Both the position numbers and the translations under genes were made by a program. Below, piece after piece: positions 15,528 to 24,556 of a stretch of DNA of 42,104 bases. The notes below the pieces were generated by a model. The model saw nothing but the letters and a program-made list of their open reading frames with translations, was not told the origin of the DNA and searched no databases. Where the stretch lies: contig CALQBK020000021.1 of the NCBI GenBank assembly GCA_943328795.2, positions 1 through 42,104 on the forward strand. The letters run 5' to 3'. This DNA comes from Bifidobacterium breve. Its GTDB lineage: Bacteria; Myxococcota_A; UBA796; SXON01. Numbering within the stretch: the first letter of the stretch is position 1; every line of letters starts with the position of its first letter.

Positions 15528-17764
15528 AACCGCCGCCCAGCGCCCAACACCGGCAGGAGCAGCAGCAGGGCCGCGCCGCCTCCGCAGCCGTGGCCACACC
15601 CTTCGTCGCCGGCCCCGGCTGTGTCCCCCGTCTCGGCGGTGTCATGCACCAGGGGCGGGTCGTACCACTCGCCGGGCGTAGCGGCCTGCAGCCAGCTTAT
15701 GCCCCCGTCCACCGGGTCCCCCTCCACGCTCTCCAGGTGCAGGGGGTGCCAGCCGGACGCGCCGAGCGACAGGGCCTCACCCGGCTGCACGTCCCCCAGG
15801 TCCACGTCCTGGTCGTACACCCGGAGCACAGTGCCCGGACTCCCCTTGAACGAGAAGGTGTCGCCAAAGACCGTCCACTCGAAGGTCTGGCCGATCGACA
15901 CGGTCCACGCGGAGTCGGTGTCGGCCGAGAGGCACGGGGGGCCATCCGCGGCGTAGCAGCGGACGACACCCGACTGCGCCGAGGCCCGCATCAACGACGG
16001 GGCCTGGCGCCAGCCAGAGCCGTCCGACCAGGAGATCCCCTCCAGCGTCGAGACCGCGACCACGTCGGACGCAGCGGGCACCAGCGCCATCGCAAACACC
16101 CCGCCGGCGGTCGGCTGGCCCCAGGCGTCGAACCCCTGGCCGCCATCGCTCGACACCCAGACGTCCCCGTTCGACTGCAGCAACGCCACCGTGTCGCGCA
16201 CCGCGGCCATCGCCACCACGCCGTCGTGGCCCGGGACCGGAGTCCAGGTCGCGCCGGCGTCCGGGGAGGTGAACATGATCCCGTCTTGAACGCCGAACAG
16301 CGCGCCCGAGTCCGCGCCCACCAACGACGCGAACTCCATGTCCGGGTTCACCAGCTCCCACGACTCGCCGCCGTCGACGGACCGGTAGATGCCCGCCGGC
16401 TCCGTCACAGCCCACAGCGCGCCCGGCGTGGCCTGGATCCGCACGAACTCGCTGGCGTCCACCACATCGGCGAGCCCTGCGGGCGTCTCGAAGGCCACCA
16501 TGTCGCTGGTGGTCACCGCGCCCACCGCCTCGCCGCCCCGGCTCGAGACCCACCATCGCCCGTCCACCCACTGCACGTCGCTCGGCCAGGCCAGCCCCGT
16601 GACGCTGAACTTCCACCCTTCGATGTCGTCCAATCCGTAGGTCATGGCGCCGACGTCGTAGGTGGCCAGCGCCTTGTCGCCGTTCGCGCCGATCGACTGT
16701 ACGAACAGCTCCTGGTGGTCGAGCGCGGGGTCGCGCCACTTGACCTCCTGGGCCGCTGGGTCCAGCGAGTACACGCCCCCGCCGTACGTCCCGACCCACA
16801 AGCCCCCGGCGTCGGTGGACGCCAACGCGTGCGAGATCCCGCAGCTCAAGAGCCCGGAGACGTCGAAGTGGTCGCCCGCCTGGGAGACGACCCCGGGGTG
16901 GCCGTAGAAGCGCAGCGGCTCCTCCTCGGCCCCGACCCATGCCTCGATCGGCCGCTCGACGTCGCCGACCTCGCCATAGTGAAAGGTCGGCGAGATGACC
17001 TCCTCCGTCCACGTGGCGCAGCGGTCGTCCGACACGTACGCTTGCTGACCCGTGAGCACGATCACGCGCTCGCCGACGATCAAGCGGGTGACGTACCCTG
17101 CGTACTGCGCCTCCTCGTCGCTGATCGGGAGCGCGCCGCACGCGTTGACCCCGCCGTCCGCGTCCACCCACGAGATGCCGTCCTGGCCTGCGGCCCAAAC
17201 CTCGCGCTCCCCGGTCTCGCCGATCGCCAAGGTGACCAGGTCCACGTTGTCAGGGACGTCCAGCGCCGTGATCGCGCCGTCGTAGTACGCGCCCACCCCC
17301 TCCGCGGAGACCCACGCCGCACCGGCGTCTGTGGCCGAGAACGACACCAGCGGGCCGTTGACCAACGTCGTCCCGTCGCCGCGCTCGTCCACGAGCACGA
17401 GCCCCTCCGACGTGTCGAGCCAGACTCCGTCGTCGTTCCCATCGACCTGGACGACAGCCCCGAGCTGCACGCGCGCGAGCTCCACCCACCCGCCGCTCGA
17501 ACCGCGGAACACGACGCCGTCCTCGGTCACCAACACGAGGTCGTCCCCCATCGTCGCGACGCCGGCCGGGAGCGCCAAGTACGGCGGCATCGTGATGCCC
17601 GTCCACGCGCCTTCGGTCTCGCGCAGCAGCACCTCGTAGCTGCCTTGCCGGGAGTCGCTGATCGCGAGCACCACGGTGCCCTCCGCCGTGCGGACAGCGT
17701 CCACGATGGGCACGTGCGGCAGGTGCGCCGAGGCGGCAGGGAGCAGCGCGAGCCAAGTGAGCAT
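15512..17764 (-). CDS. Secreted BNR-repeat (beta-propeller) protein with MYXO-CTERM-like tail
   Basis: A 750-residue exported protein. The signal peptide is MLTWLALLPAASA. The body contains BNR/Asp-box-like repeats, including SVDGGESWELV, SPDAGATWTPV and SSDGGQGFDAW, as in Ycf48- and sortilin-type propellers. The C-terminus has a DTAETGDTAGAGD linker, a Cys-rich GCGHGCGGG, a hydrophobic LLLLLPVLGAG and a basic RRFGGR end. This matches the MYXO-CTERM sorting pattern, which predicts surface anchoring after processing. The function is unknown; no catalytic residues were recognised. The stop codon (15512-15514) lies inside the T-arm region of selC on the other strand, so the last residues are encoded antisense to the tRNA acceptor. 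Confidence 0.85.
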   Translation of the reverse strand: MLTWLALLPAASAHLPHVPIVDAVRTAEGTVVLAISDSRQGSYEVLLRETEGAWTGITMPPYLALPAGVATMGDDLVLVTEDGVVFRGSSGGWVELARVQLGAVVQVDGNDDGVWLDTSEGLVLVDERGDGTTLVNGPLVSFSATDAGAAWVSAEGVGAYYDGAITALDVPDNVDLVTLAIGETGEREVWAAGQDGISWVDADGGVNACGALPISDEEAQYAGYVTRLIVGERVIVLTGQQAYVSDDRCATWTEEVISPTFHYGEVGDVERPIEAWVGAEEEPLRFYGHPGVVSQAGDHFDVSGLLSCGISHALASTDAGGLWVGTYGGGVYSLDPAAQEVKWRDPALDHQELFVQSIGANGDKALATYDVGAMTYGLDDIEGWKFSVTGLAWPSDVQWVDGRWWVSSRGGEAVGAVTTSDMVAFETPAGLADVVDASEFVRIQATPGALWAVTEPAGIYRSVDGGESWELVNPDMEFASLVGADSGALFGVQDGIMFTSPDAGATWTPVPGHDGVVAMAAVRDTVALLQSNGDVWVSSDGGQGFDAWGQPTAGGVFAMALVPAASDVVAVSTLEGISWSDGSGWRQAPSLMRASAQSGVVRCYAADGPPCLSADTDSAWTVSIGQTFEWTVFGDTFSFKGSPGTVLRVYDQDVDLGDVQPGEALSLGASGWHPLHLESVEGDPVDGGISWLQAATPGEWYDPPLVHDTAETGDTAGAGDEGCGHGCGGGAALLLLLPVLGAGRRFGGRP

Positions 17765-17856
17765 CCGCCTATGTACCTGGGAAGCGGACCCACCCGGAGC
17801 CTCTTCCGCGGCGCTCCAGGACCCGTGACACTTCGTTGACCGGGTTAAAGTGAGCC

Positions 17857-19110
17857 ATGCTCTCCTTCACTGCCCGTCCCGCCGCACCCAGCGGGAACAC
17901 CGGCCGCGTCACGGTCGTCCCCGCCTGGTCGAACGACGAGGTCAAGGCCGGCGTAGCAGAGCTGCTCCGCACCTGGGAGCACCGGCTGCCGGTAGACAAG
18001 GCCACGGCGATCGTCATCAAGCCGAACTTGAACAACGACCTCGTGGCGCTCTCGGGCAACTGCACCGACCTGCGCGTGCTTGACGCGCTGTGCGCCGACC
18101 TGCGCGCGCGGGGCTACACCGACATCACCATCGCGGATGGGTCGAACGTCGGCATCGCTCGGCGTGGCATCTCCACGTTCAAGCGCCTGCGGGTGGACAG
18201 CCTGAAGTCGCGGTACGGCATCCGAACGGTGGACCTGAACACGGACAGCGCGACGCCCGTCGTCCTGCACGATGACGCCCACCCGGCCGTCGCCAACACG
18301 ATCTTGAACGCCGGCTTCCTGATCAGCGTGCCGAAGGTGAAGACCCACGCGGAGGCCCAGCTCTCGTGCGCGATGAAGAACTGGGTCGGCATCTGCCGCG
18401 GCCAAGACAAGCGCCACATGCACTACAACCTGTCGCGGAACATCTTCGCGATCAACGAGGTGGTGCAGCCCGACTTGATCCTGGTCGACGGGCTCGTGGG
18501 CATGGAGGGCAACGGCCCGGGGGACGGCGAGCCGTTCCGGTTCGGGCAGCTCGTGATGAGCGACGACGCGTTCGTCAACGACGCCGTGGTGGCGCAGCTC
18601 GTGGGGTTGGAGTGGGGGCAGGTGCCGTACTTGGTCCACGCGCTGGAGGCCGGGCTGCTCACGCCGGAGATCGTCGCGCGGATCGCGGCTGAGGTGGCCG
18701 TCATCCGGCCGATCAAGCGTCCGCCCGAGCGCACCCGCCTGGCGAAGCTGGCGGAGAATCGCTCGCTCGAGTGGCTGAAGAAGACGGTCCGGCCGATCGT
18801 GCAGAAGCCGCAGGTGACCGAGGTCGCGTACAAGCTCAAGATCGTGCAGGACGTCTACTTCCTCGAGGACGACACGCTGCGCGTCGTTGGCCGCGCGAAG
18901 GAGAAGTGCGGGACGTGCGCGCGCTGCGTCGACTTCTGCCCGACGAGCCTGTCGCTCTCGGACATCGGCGTGAAGACCACGGAGCCGGACTGCGCGCAGT
19001 GCCTCTACTGCTGGTGGGTGTGCCCGAAGGACGCGATCATCCTCGAGGGCGAGCCCCAGGGCATGGCGCGCCAGATCGCGCGGTACAAGAAAGACATCGA
19101 GCGCCTGTGA
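17857..19110 (+). CDS. DUF362 protein with two C-terminal 4Fe-4S motifs
   Basis: A 417-residue protein. Residues about 30-270 form the DUF362 domain (AIVIKPNLNNDL, ADGSNVG, ISVPKVKTHAEAQLSCAMKNWVG). Residues about 350-400 form a ferredoxin-like domain with CGTCARCVDFCP and CAQCLYCWWVCP, enough for two [4Fe-4S] clusters. DUF362 proteins are predicted redox or iron-sulfur proteins of unknown substrate, usually cytoplasmic. There is no signal peptide. The next gene starts with a 4-nt GTGA overlap, so the two products are probably made together. It diverges from the BNR-repeat gene across 92 bp in which no strong promoter is evident. Confidence 0.9.
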   Translation: MLSFTARPAAPSGNTGRVTVVPAWSNDEVKAGVAELLRTWEHRLPVDKATAIVIKPNLNNDLVALSGNCTDLRVLDALCADLRARGYTDITIADGSNVGIARRGISTFKRLRVDSLKSRYGIRTVDLNTDSATPVVLHDDAHPAVANTILNAGFLISVPKVKTHAEAQLSCAMKNWVGICRGQDKRHMHYNLSRNIFAINEVVQPDLILVDGLVGMEGNGPGDGEPFRFGQLVMSDDAFVNDAVVAQLVGLEWGQVPYLVHALEAGLLTPEIVARIAAEVAVIRPIKRPPERTRLAKLAENRSLEWLKKTVRPIVQKPQVTEVAYKLKIVQDVYFLEDDTLRVVGRAKEKCGTCARCVDFCPTSLSLSDIGVKTTEPDCAQCLYCWWVCPKDAIILEGEPQGMARQIARYKKDIERL

Positions 19111-19949
19111 TCCGGGGCCCGATCCACGTGGTCGCGCCGTCAGGGGCGGTGGACCCCGAGCGCGTGGCAGCGGGCGCGGACGTGCTTCGCGCCTGGGGGT
19201 ACCGGGTCGAGGTCGACCCGTCGATCACCCTGCGGCACCGCTACTTGGCGGGCGACGACGACGCGCGGCTGTCCGCGCTGCGGCGCGCCGCAGAAGCCGC
19301 AGCCGCCGACGATGGCGCCGTCTGGATGGCGCGCGGCGGGTATGGCCTCTCCCGCCTGCTGCCCCACCTCCTGGATCGCCCGCTCCCCGCCGTGCCCGTC
19401 GTCGGGTTCTCGGACGGCACGGTGCTGCTCAACCACCACCCGGGGGCGTGCCTACACGGCCCCGTGATCAACAGCTTGTTGGGCCACGCGGACAAGGACT
19501 CGCTCGCGCACCTGCGGGCCGTCTTGCAGGGCGAGACCCCCGCGCTGACGGGCACGCCGTGGGTGCCTGGCTCGGCGAGCGGCCGGCTGGTCGGCGGGAA
19601 CCTGTGCGTGCTGGCGTCGCTCGCGGGTACGCCGGGGGCGCTGCGGGCGGCCGGGTGCATCGTCGCGCTCGAGGACACGGGCGAGGCCGCGTACAAGGTG
19701 GATCGGCTCCTCACGCAGCTGATCCAGGCCGGCGCGTTCGACGGGGTGCGGGGCTTCGCGCTCGGCACGTTTGACGGTGCGGACGCGCCCGATGGCGCAG
19801 ACTGGAGCGTGCGCGACGTGCTCCTCGAGCGGCTCAGCCCGCTCGGCGTACCGGTGCTCGGCGGACTGCCGTTCGGTCACGGCCGGGCGAACCGCGCGTT
19901 CCGGTTCGGCCCTGCGCGGATCGACGGGGACCAGCTGACCTGGGGGTAG
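19107..19949 (+). CDS. S66 family LD-carboxypeptidase (MccF/LdcA-like)
   Basis: A 280-residue peptidase S66. The Ser-Glu-His catalytic triad is visible as GFSDGT (Ser102), ALEDTGEAAYKVDR (Glu189) and PFGHGRAN (His258). The RGGYG motif at 77-81 is also typical. LdcA enzymes cut the L-Lys/DAP-D-Ala bond in recycled murein tetrapeptides; MccF relatives cleave toxic acyl-peptide conjugates. LdcA is the more common role, but the sequence does not decide. The start is GTG at 19107, overlapping the upstream stop (GTGA). Open sequence further upstream is the DUF362 gene in another frame. It ends 6 nt from the convergent sppA stop. Confidence 0.9.
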   Translation: MIRGPIHVVAPSGAVDPERVAAGADVLRAWGYRVEVDPSITLRHRYLAGDDDARLSALRRAAEAAAADDGAVWMARGGYGLSRLLPHLLDRPLPAVPVVGFSDGTVLLNHHPGACLHGPVINSLLGHADKDSLAHLRAVLQGETPALTGTPWVPGSASGRLVGGNLCVLASLAGTPGALRAAGCIVALEDTGEAAYKVDRLLTQLIQAGAFDGVRGFALGTFDGADAPDGADWSVRDVLLERLSPLGVPVLGGLPFGHGRANRAFRFGPARIDGDQLTWG

Positions 19950-19955
19950 GTCCAG

Positions 19956-21797
19956 TCAGCGGACGTCGATGATCCCAGGCATCATCGCCGCGACACCGCC
20001 GTGGGCGAGGATGCCCTGCAGCGTCTGCAGGTGCTCGAGGCTCCGCGCGAGGTCCGGCGAGACGCCCGAGACCGCCACCAGGCTCACGTCTGGCGTCGGC
20101 GTGGCCGCCTGCTCGTCCAGGTCCTCCAGCAGCTGCTCCACGAAGGTCTTGCGCTTCGGGTACCGGTCGATCGTCAGCTCCTCGTCCGCGCCGACCTTCG
20201 CGAGGTCACGCGCCGCGGCGATTGCCATGTCGAGCCCGCCGAGCTCGTCGACCAAGCCGCGCTCCTTGGCCTGGACGCCGGTCCACACGCGGCCCTGCGC
20301 GACCTGGTGCACGGCGTCCCGCTCCATGTTCCGGCCGGCGGACACCCGCGCGAGGAACTGCTCGTAGAAGCTGCTCAAGAACGCCCGGAACTGCACCCGC
20401 TCCGCGTCGCTGAAGTCCGTCTGCGGGTCCAGCAGCCCCGCCAGCTCGCCGCGCTTCCACGTGTGCATCGTGACGCCGAGGTTCGTGTAGAGCCCCGCCA
20501 TGTTGATCTTGCCGCCAAAGACGCCGATCGACCCCGTGAGCGTGCCCGGCTCGGCGAAGATCTTGTCCGCCCCGGCGGAGATGTAGTACCCACCGCTCGC
20601 GGCGTAGTCGCCCATCGACACGACCACGGGCTTGCCGGCAGCCTTCACCAGGTCCACCTGGTGCCACATGTTGTCGCTCGCGAGGCCGCTCCCGCCCGGC
20701 GAGTTCACCCGGAGCACCACCGCGACGATGTCCTCGTCCTCGCGGATGTCCGTCATCTGCTCTTCGAAGGTCTGGTCGCCCAGCTTCTCGCTTCCGAACA
20801 TGGACGAGCCGCTCTCCCCGTCGATGATCTCGCCCTCCGCGTGCACGACCGCGATGCGCTTCCCCTGCGCGAACGGCGCGGGCGTCTCGTGGTAGCTCGA
20901 CAGCTTCGTGCGCTCCTTCCCGGCCATCCCGTCCCGCACCTCGTCGCGGAACTTGAGCCCGTCGACCATCTTGGCGTCTAGCGCTTGTTGGGGCGTGACC
21001 GGGGCATGGTCGACCAGCGCCTTCGCCTCGTCCACGCTGATGTTTCTCCCCTTCGCGATCCCATCGAGGAACTGCGCGTAGAGGCTGTCGAGCATCTGGT
21101 CCATCGCGAGCGACGCAGGCTCGGAGGGCTCGCTGCGCTGCAGGGGCTCTACGGCGGTCTTGAAGTCGCCCACGTGCTCGAAGTCCGCGTGGACCCCGAG
21201 CTTCTCGAACGTGCCCAGGTAGTACTCGGTGGTGACCGAGAAGCCGTTCACGACCATCATCCCGGCTGGCGCGAGGTACACCTGGCCGCACCCGGTCGCG
21301 AGGTAGTAGCCTTTGTTGTCATACCCCTCGGACCACGCGTAGCAGGGCTTCCCCGAGTCCTTGAACGCCACCAGCGCGTCCCGCATCTCCTCAGTGGCGG
21401 CCCACCCGCCGACCCCGCCCGAGATCTCGACGTACAGGCCCTTGATGCGGGCGTCCGTCGCGGCGCGCCGGATGTCGGCCGTCATCTCGGTCAGCACTGG
21501 GGGAAAGTCGTTCGGGTCCATCACGAACCCGCCCTGCTGCGGCGCGTCCGTCACGCCCTTCGTCAGGTCCACCTCGAGGAACGAGTCGTCCGTGACATCG
21601 CCGCCCATGTCGCCCATGGCGAGCCACACGGTGCCCGCGATCCCGGCGCCGACGGTGAGGACACCGAACGCGAGGACGACGAGCAGCACGCGCGCCCCGG
21701 AGCGACGCGGCGGGCGGGGCCGGGCAACGCTGGCGGGGCGACGCCCCGCGGCGGGGTCGGTGTTTTCGTTGGAGTCGGGAGCGCGCGGGTCGGCCAT
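19956..21797 (-). CDS. sppA: Signal peptide peptidase SppA, two-domain (67K) type
   Basis: A 613-residue inner-membrane protease that degrades cleaved signal peptides. A basic N-terminus and one membrane segment (about 36-60) are followed by two ClpP-like domains. The general-base lysine is in VGDFKTAVEPL (Lys213). The nucleophilic serine is in GDYAASGGYYISAG (Ser401). The TLTGSIGVFG segment matches the second domain of E. coli SppA, and the length is close to that protein (618). Start ATG 21795-21797 has an AGGA ribosome-binding site about 7 nt upstream. Open sequence extends further upstream but lacks SppA character. It is convergent with the LD-carboxypeptidase gene. Confidence 0.95.
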   Translation of the reverse strand: MADPRAPDSNENTDPAAGRRPASVARPRPPRRSGARVLLVVLAFGVLTVGAGIAGTVWLAMGDMGGDVTDDSFLEVDLTKGVTDAPQQGGFVMDPNDFPPVLTEMTADIRRAATDARIKGLYVEISGGVGGWAATEEMRDALVAFKDSGKPCYAWSEGYDNKGYYLATGCGQVYLAPAGMMVVNGFSVTTEYYLGTFEKLGVHADFEHVGDFKTAVEPLQRSEPSEPASLAMDQMLDSLYAQFLDGIAKGRNISVDEAKALVDHAPVTPQQALDAKMVDGLKFRDEVRDGMAGKERTKLSSYHETPAPFAQGKRIAVVHAEGEIIDGESGSSMFGSEKLGDQTFEEQMTDIREDEDIVAVVLRVNSPGGSGLASDNMWHQVDLVKAAGKPVVVSMGDYAASGGYYISAGADKIFAEPGTLTGSIGVFGGKINMAGLYTNLGVTMHTWKRGELAGLLDPQTDFSDAERVQFRAFLSSFYEQFLARVSAGRNMERDAVHQVAQGRVWTGVQAKERGLVDELGGLDMAIAAARDLAKVGADEELTIDRYPKRKTFVEQLLEDLDEQAATPTPDVSLVAVSGVSPDLARSLEHLQTLQGILAHGGVAAMMPGIIDVR

Positions 21798-22101
21798 CTG
21801 GAGTCCTGAAAGCGCGACCCTTGTAAGCACCCTGGACCGCGCGACCAAGGAAACGGCGCAGAAGCGCGTCCGGGGGATTGCATTGTTTAGGTGATGTGGT
21901 ACGGTAGCTCTTGACGTGGCAAGGGTTCTCCGAGCCACCGCCCCTCGAGGTCCGGCAGGACCGCGCGTTTGCCCTCGCTGTTGCACATGCTCTGTTCGCA
22001 GATGCTCGCCGTGATCGACGCCCGGAAGGGATGAGCGAGCTCGATCACCCCCCACGCTGCTCACCCCCCGCGCCCTGCCGGCCTCTCCTCCCCCACAGGC
22101 G
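21798..22101. other. 304-bp divergent intergenic region
   Basis: This spacer lies between the sppA start and the alpha/beta hydrolase start. It contains an AT-richer patch at about 21873-21905 and a TTGACG (21911-21916) with no acceptable -10 at the right distance. Both divergent promoters probably lie here. A 78-codon frame starting with TTG at 21911 has no ribosome-binding site and low-complexity Pro/Arg content, and was not called. No hairpin, repeat or RNA gene was recognised. Confidence 0.5.
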
Positions 22102-23202
22102 ATGCCCAACGACATTCCCCCCGCACTCGATGCCGCGACGGCGCTAGACGTCCGGCGGAGGCCGTACCAGCCCGTCGGCCCCGCGGTGGCCCGCGCGGTG
22201 GGCGACGCTGCGCTCGCGCTCACCTGGCGCGTGGTGCAGGCGCGCTCCCGCGAGGCGTTCCTCGGGGCGGAGCCCACGACGCTCTCGCGGGTCTACTACA
22301 CGTCGGACGATGGCTGGCGAGCGCCCCTGTTCGTGATCCCAGCGCGGGCTGGCACCACCGGCGAGCCGGTGCTGTTGGCGCACGGCCTTGGCGGCAGCGC
22401 CGTCGACTTCGACCTCGGCCCGACCTCCCTCGCCCGTTGCCTCTCGGACGCCGGCTACACCGTCTACCTGTTCGAGCACCGCGGCGACCGCAGCGCGCTC
22501 CCCCCGCCGAACGCCGCGGCCTTCACCGCAGATGATCTCGCCTCGCGCGATCTCGACGCCGCCCTGGTCTTGATCCAGGCGCACAGCGGCTTCCCCCGCT
22601 GCTTGGTCGTCGGCCACGGCTTCGGGTCCCAGCTCGTGCTGCTGCGCATGGCGCTGCTCGGCGCGGACGACATCGCCGGCGCCGTGCTGATGAGCGGCGC
22701 CGTCCGGTTCAGCGAGAGCGCGTCGGCGACGCGGTCCTGGGCGCAGGTCGCGCAGGTGCTCCCGGCGTCGTGGGTGCTCCCCGCCCGCCGGCTCCAGCAG
22801 CTCGCCTCGCCCTTCGTCGCCTCCGGCGCTGACGTTGGCTCGCCTGGCACAGACGGTGGCCTCGCCCGCGCGCACCTCCGCCACGCCGCGGGCGACCTGC
22901 ACGTCGGCGTTCTCAAGCAGGTCGGGCGCTGGTTCACAGCCGGGCGCCTCACCGACGCGACAGGGCGGCTCGACATCGTCGCGGCCCTGCCACGCTGCCC
23001 CGCGCTCGTGATCGAGCCGGACGACGACGCCAGCTGCCCGGTCGGCGCCGCGGAGCCCGCTGCCCACGCGCTCGACGCCTACTTCGAGCGGCTGTCCGGC
23101 GGCTGGGGCCACCTCGACCCCCTGCTCGGCGCCCGCGCCCCCGAGCACGTGCACCCGATGGTGCGCAACTTCCTCGAGGCGCGTCGGCGCGCGTGCTGGT
23201 GA
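22102..23202 (+). CDS. Alpha/beta hydrolase-fold protein lacking the nucleophilic serine
   Basis: A 366-residue alpha/beta hydrolase-fold protein. The oxyanion-hole strand reads VLLAHGLGGSAVDFDL. The nucleophile elbow is VVGHGFGSQL, where the family has GHSxGG, so Gly173 (codon GGC at 22618-22620) stands in for Ser. The acid and histidine regions persist as IEPDDDASCP and GGWGHLDPLLG. AGC to GGC is one base change, so either the protein is a non-catalytic binder, the window carries a variant, or another residue acts. There is no signal peptide. A short AGG lies just upstream of the ATG. The substrate is unknown; the general architecture resembles lipase or PHA-synthase-like hydrolases. Confidence 0.82.
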   Translation: MPNDIPPALDAATALDVRRRPYQPVGPAVARAVGDAALALTWRVVQARSREAFLGAEPTTLSRVYYTSDDGWRAPLFVIPARAGTTGEPVLLAHGLGGSAVDFDLGPTSLARCLSDAGYTVYLFEHRGDRSALPPPNAAAFTADDLASRDLDAALVLIQAHSGFPRCLVVGHGFGSQLVLLRMALLGADDIAGAVLMSGAVRFSESASATRSWAQVAQVLPASWVLPARRLQQLASPFVASGADVGSPGTDGGLARAHLRHAAGDLHVGVLKQVGRWFTAGRLTDATGRLDIVAALPRCPALVIEPDDDASCPVGAAEPAAHALDAYFERLSGGWGHLDPLLGARAPEHVHPMVRNFLEARRRACW

Positions 23203-23253
23203 GCGCCTGCTTGCTGGGTCAGGGCGCTGGGGCGCCCCTCCCGGCGGCCCTAC

Positions 23254-23291
23254 GGCGAATCCGGCGGGCGAGTACACCCGCCAGATTCGCC
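23254..23291. terminator. Long bidirectional hairpin between convergent genes
   Basis: A 15-nt arm (23254-23268, GGCGAATCCGGCGGG) pairs with 23277-23291 (CCCGCCAGATTCGCC) with one mismatch around an 8-nt loop. A second small hairpin, CCCGCC/GGCGGG, lies at 23303-23320. The position between the alpha/beta hydrolase and the protease gene, which converge, fits a bidirectional terminator, although no T-tract follows. Confidence 0.7.
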
Positions 23292-23379
23292 CACGGTTCG
23301 GTCCCGCCGAAGACGGCGGGGCCGAGACCGCGCGGGCCGGGCGGGCTTGAGCCCAACCGAGCTTCTTCGCTGTGACGCA

Positions 23380-24441
23380 CTAATTGACGCTCTCCGTCGG
23401 CCGCTCCCCGAGCTTCACCTCGACCTGTTTTGCCTTCCCGTCTCGCTGGAGCGTCACGCTCACCTTCTTGCCCGGCTGCAGGCTCTGCACGGCGCGCTGC
23501 AGCGCCTGCGCGTCGGAGATCGTGCGCTCGTCCACCTTCACGAGCACGTCCCCAGGCTTGATGCCAGCGGCCTCGGCGGGCCCGCCGGGCTCGACCTGGG
23601 TCACTAGGACGCCGCCCTCGACGCCGAGCTGCTTCTTCCCCGCCTCGTTCAGCGCGGCCATCTGGACGCCGAGGTAGCCGTGGCTCACCTTGCCGTCATC
23701 CCGCAGCTGCGCGACGATGTCCTCGAGGTGGTCGGACGGGATCGCGAACCCGACCGTGTTCGCGCCCTGGATGATCGCGGTGTTCATCCCCACGACCTCG
23801 CCGTTCACCCCGAGCAGCGGCCCGCCCGAGTTGCCCGGGTTGATGCTGGCATCGGTCTGGATGAAGTCGTTGAGCGGCTCCTCGGGCAAGATACGCCCCT
23901 TCCCGCTCACGATCCCGGCGGTGACCGTGTGCCCGAGCCCCAGCGGGTTGCCGATCGCCACCACCCAGTCGCCAACCCGGAGCGCCCCCGAGTCCCCGAG
24001 CTTGAGCCACGGCAGCGCCCCCTTCGCGTCGATCTTCAAGAGCGCGATGTCCGAGTCGGCGTCGCTCCCGACCACCTTTGCGGTGTACTCGTCGCCGTTC
24101 TCGAACTTCACCTTGATCTCGCTCGCGCCCTCGGCGACGTGGTTGTTCGTCAGCAAGAAGCCGTCTGGCGAGATCACGAACCCGGACCCTTGGCCTTGCA
24201 CCGTGCGCTCGGTGGACGACGGGTAGCCGAACAGCATCTGCATCTGGGGCGGCACGTTCACGACCTGGCGCTGCGTGACGTAGACGTTGACGACCGCGGG
24301 CTCGACCGCGTCGACGAGCGGCGCGAGCGAGGTTGGCGGGACGAAGGTGGTGGGCGGGATGGCCGGGGTGGGCGTGTCGGCGATCGCGGCGCACGCGGAG
24401 AGGAGCAAAGAGGGGACGAAGAGGGAGAACCGGGTGAGCAT
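23380..24441 (-). CDS. DegS/HtrA-like serine protease lipoprotein with one PDZ domain
   Basis: A 353-residue trypsin-like HtrA protease. The N-terminus has a lipoprotein signal with lipobox LSAC (Cys17). The catalytic triad is His101 (TNNHVAE), Asp131 (DSDIALLK) and Ser205 (NPGNSGGPL). One PDZ domain occupies about 245-340 (GYLGVQ through GDVLVKVDERTISD). DegS-like proteins have one PDZ and act in envelope stress signalling, while DegP/DegQ usually have two; here the anchor is lipid rather than a membrane helix. Start ATG 24439-24441 is chosen because GGAG lies 5 nt upstream; a GTG two codons earlier would overlap that site. It diverges from the MBL hydrolase gene. Confidence 0.93.
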   Translation of the reverse strand: MLTRFSLFVPSLLLSACAAIADTPTPAIPPTTFVPPTSLAPLVDAVEPAVVNVYVTQRQVVNVPPQMQMLFGYPSSTERTVQGQGSGFVISPDGFLLTNNHVAEGASEIKVKFENGDEYTAKVVGSDADSDIALLKIDAKGALPWLKLGDSGALRVGDWVVAIGNPLGLGHTVTAGIVSGKGRILPEEPLNDFIQTDASINPGNSGGPLLGVNGEVVGMNTAIIQGANTVGFAIPSDHLEDIVAQLRDDGKVSHGYLGVQMAALNEAGKKQLGVEGGVLVTQVEPGGPAEAAGIKPGDVLVKVDERTISDAQALQRAVQSLQPGKKVSVTLQRDGKAKQVEVKLGERPTESVN

Positions 24442-24556
24442 GAACACTCCGAAGGATGCTCAAGCTTAGGGCCCCGACAGAATTCCGGGGAGGGGTCCGG
24501 GGGTCACGTTATGTCGATGGCTGCTGACGGATGTCGCGTTTCCTCCAGGTGAATCC

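Noticed and set aside
21911-22147. Small 78-codon gene in the sppA/hydrolase spacer
   Set aside because: TTG start, no ribosome-binding site, low-complexity Pro/Arg sequence, and it overlaps the hydrolase start.
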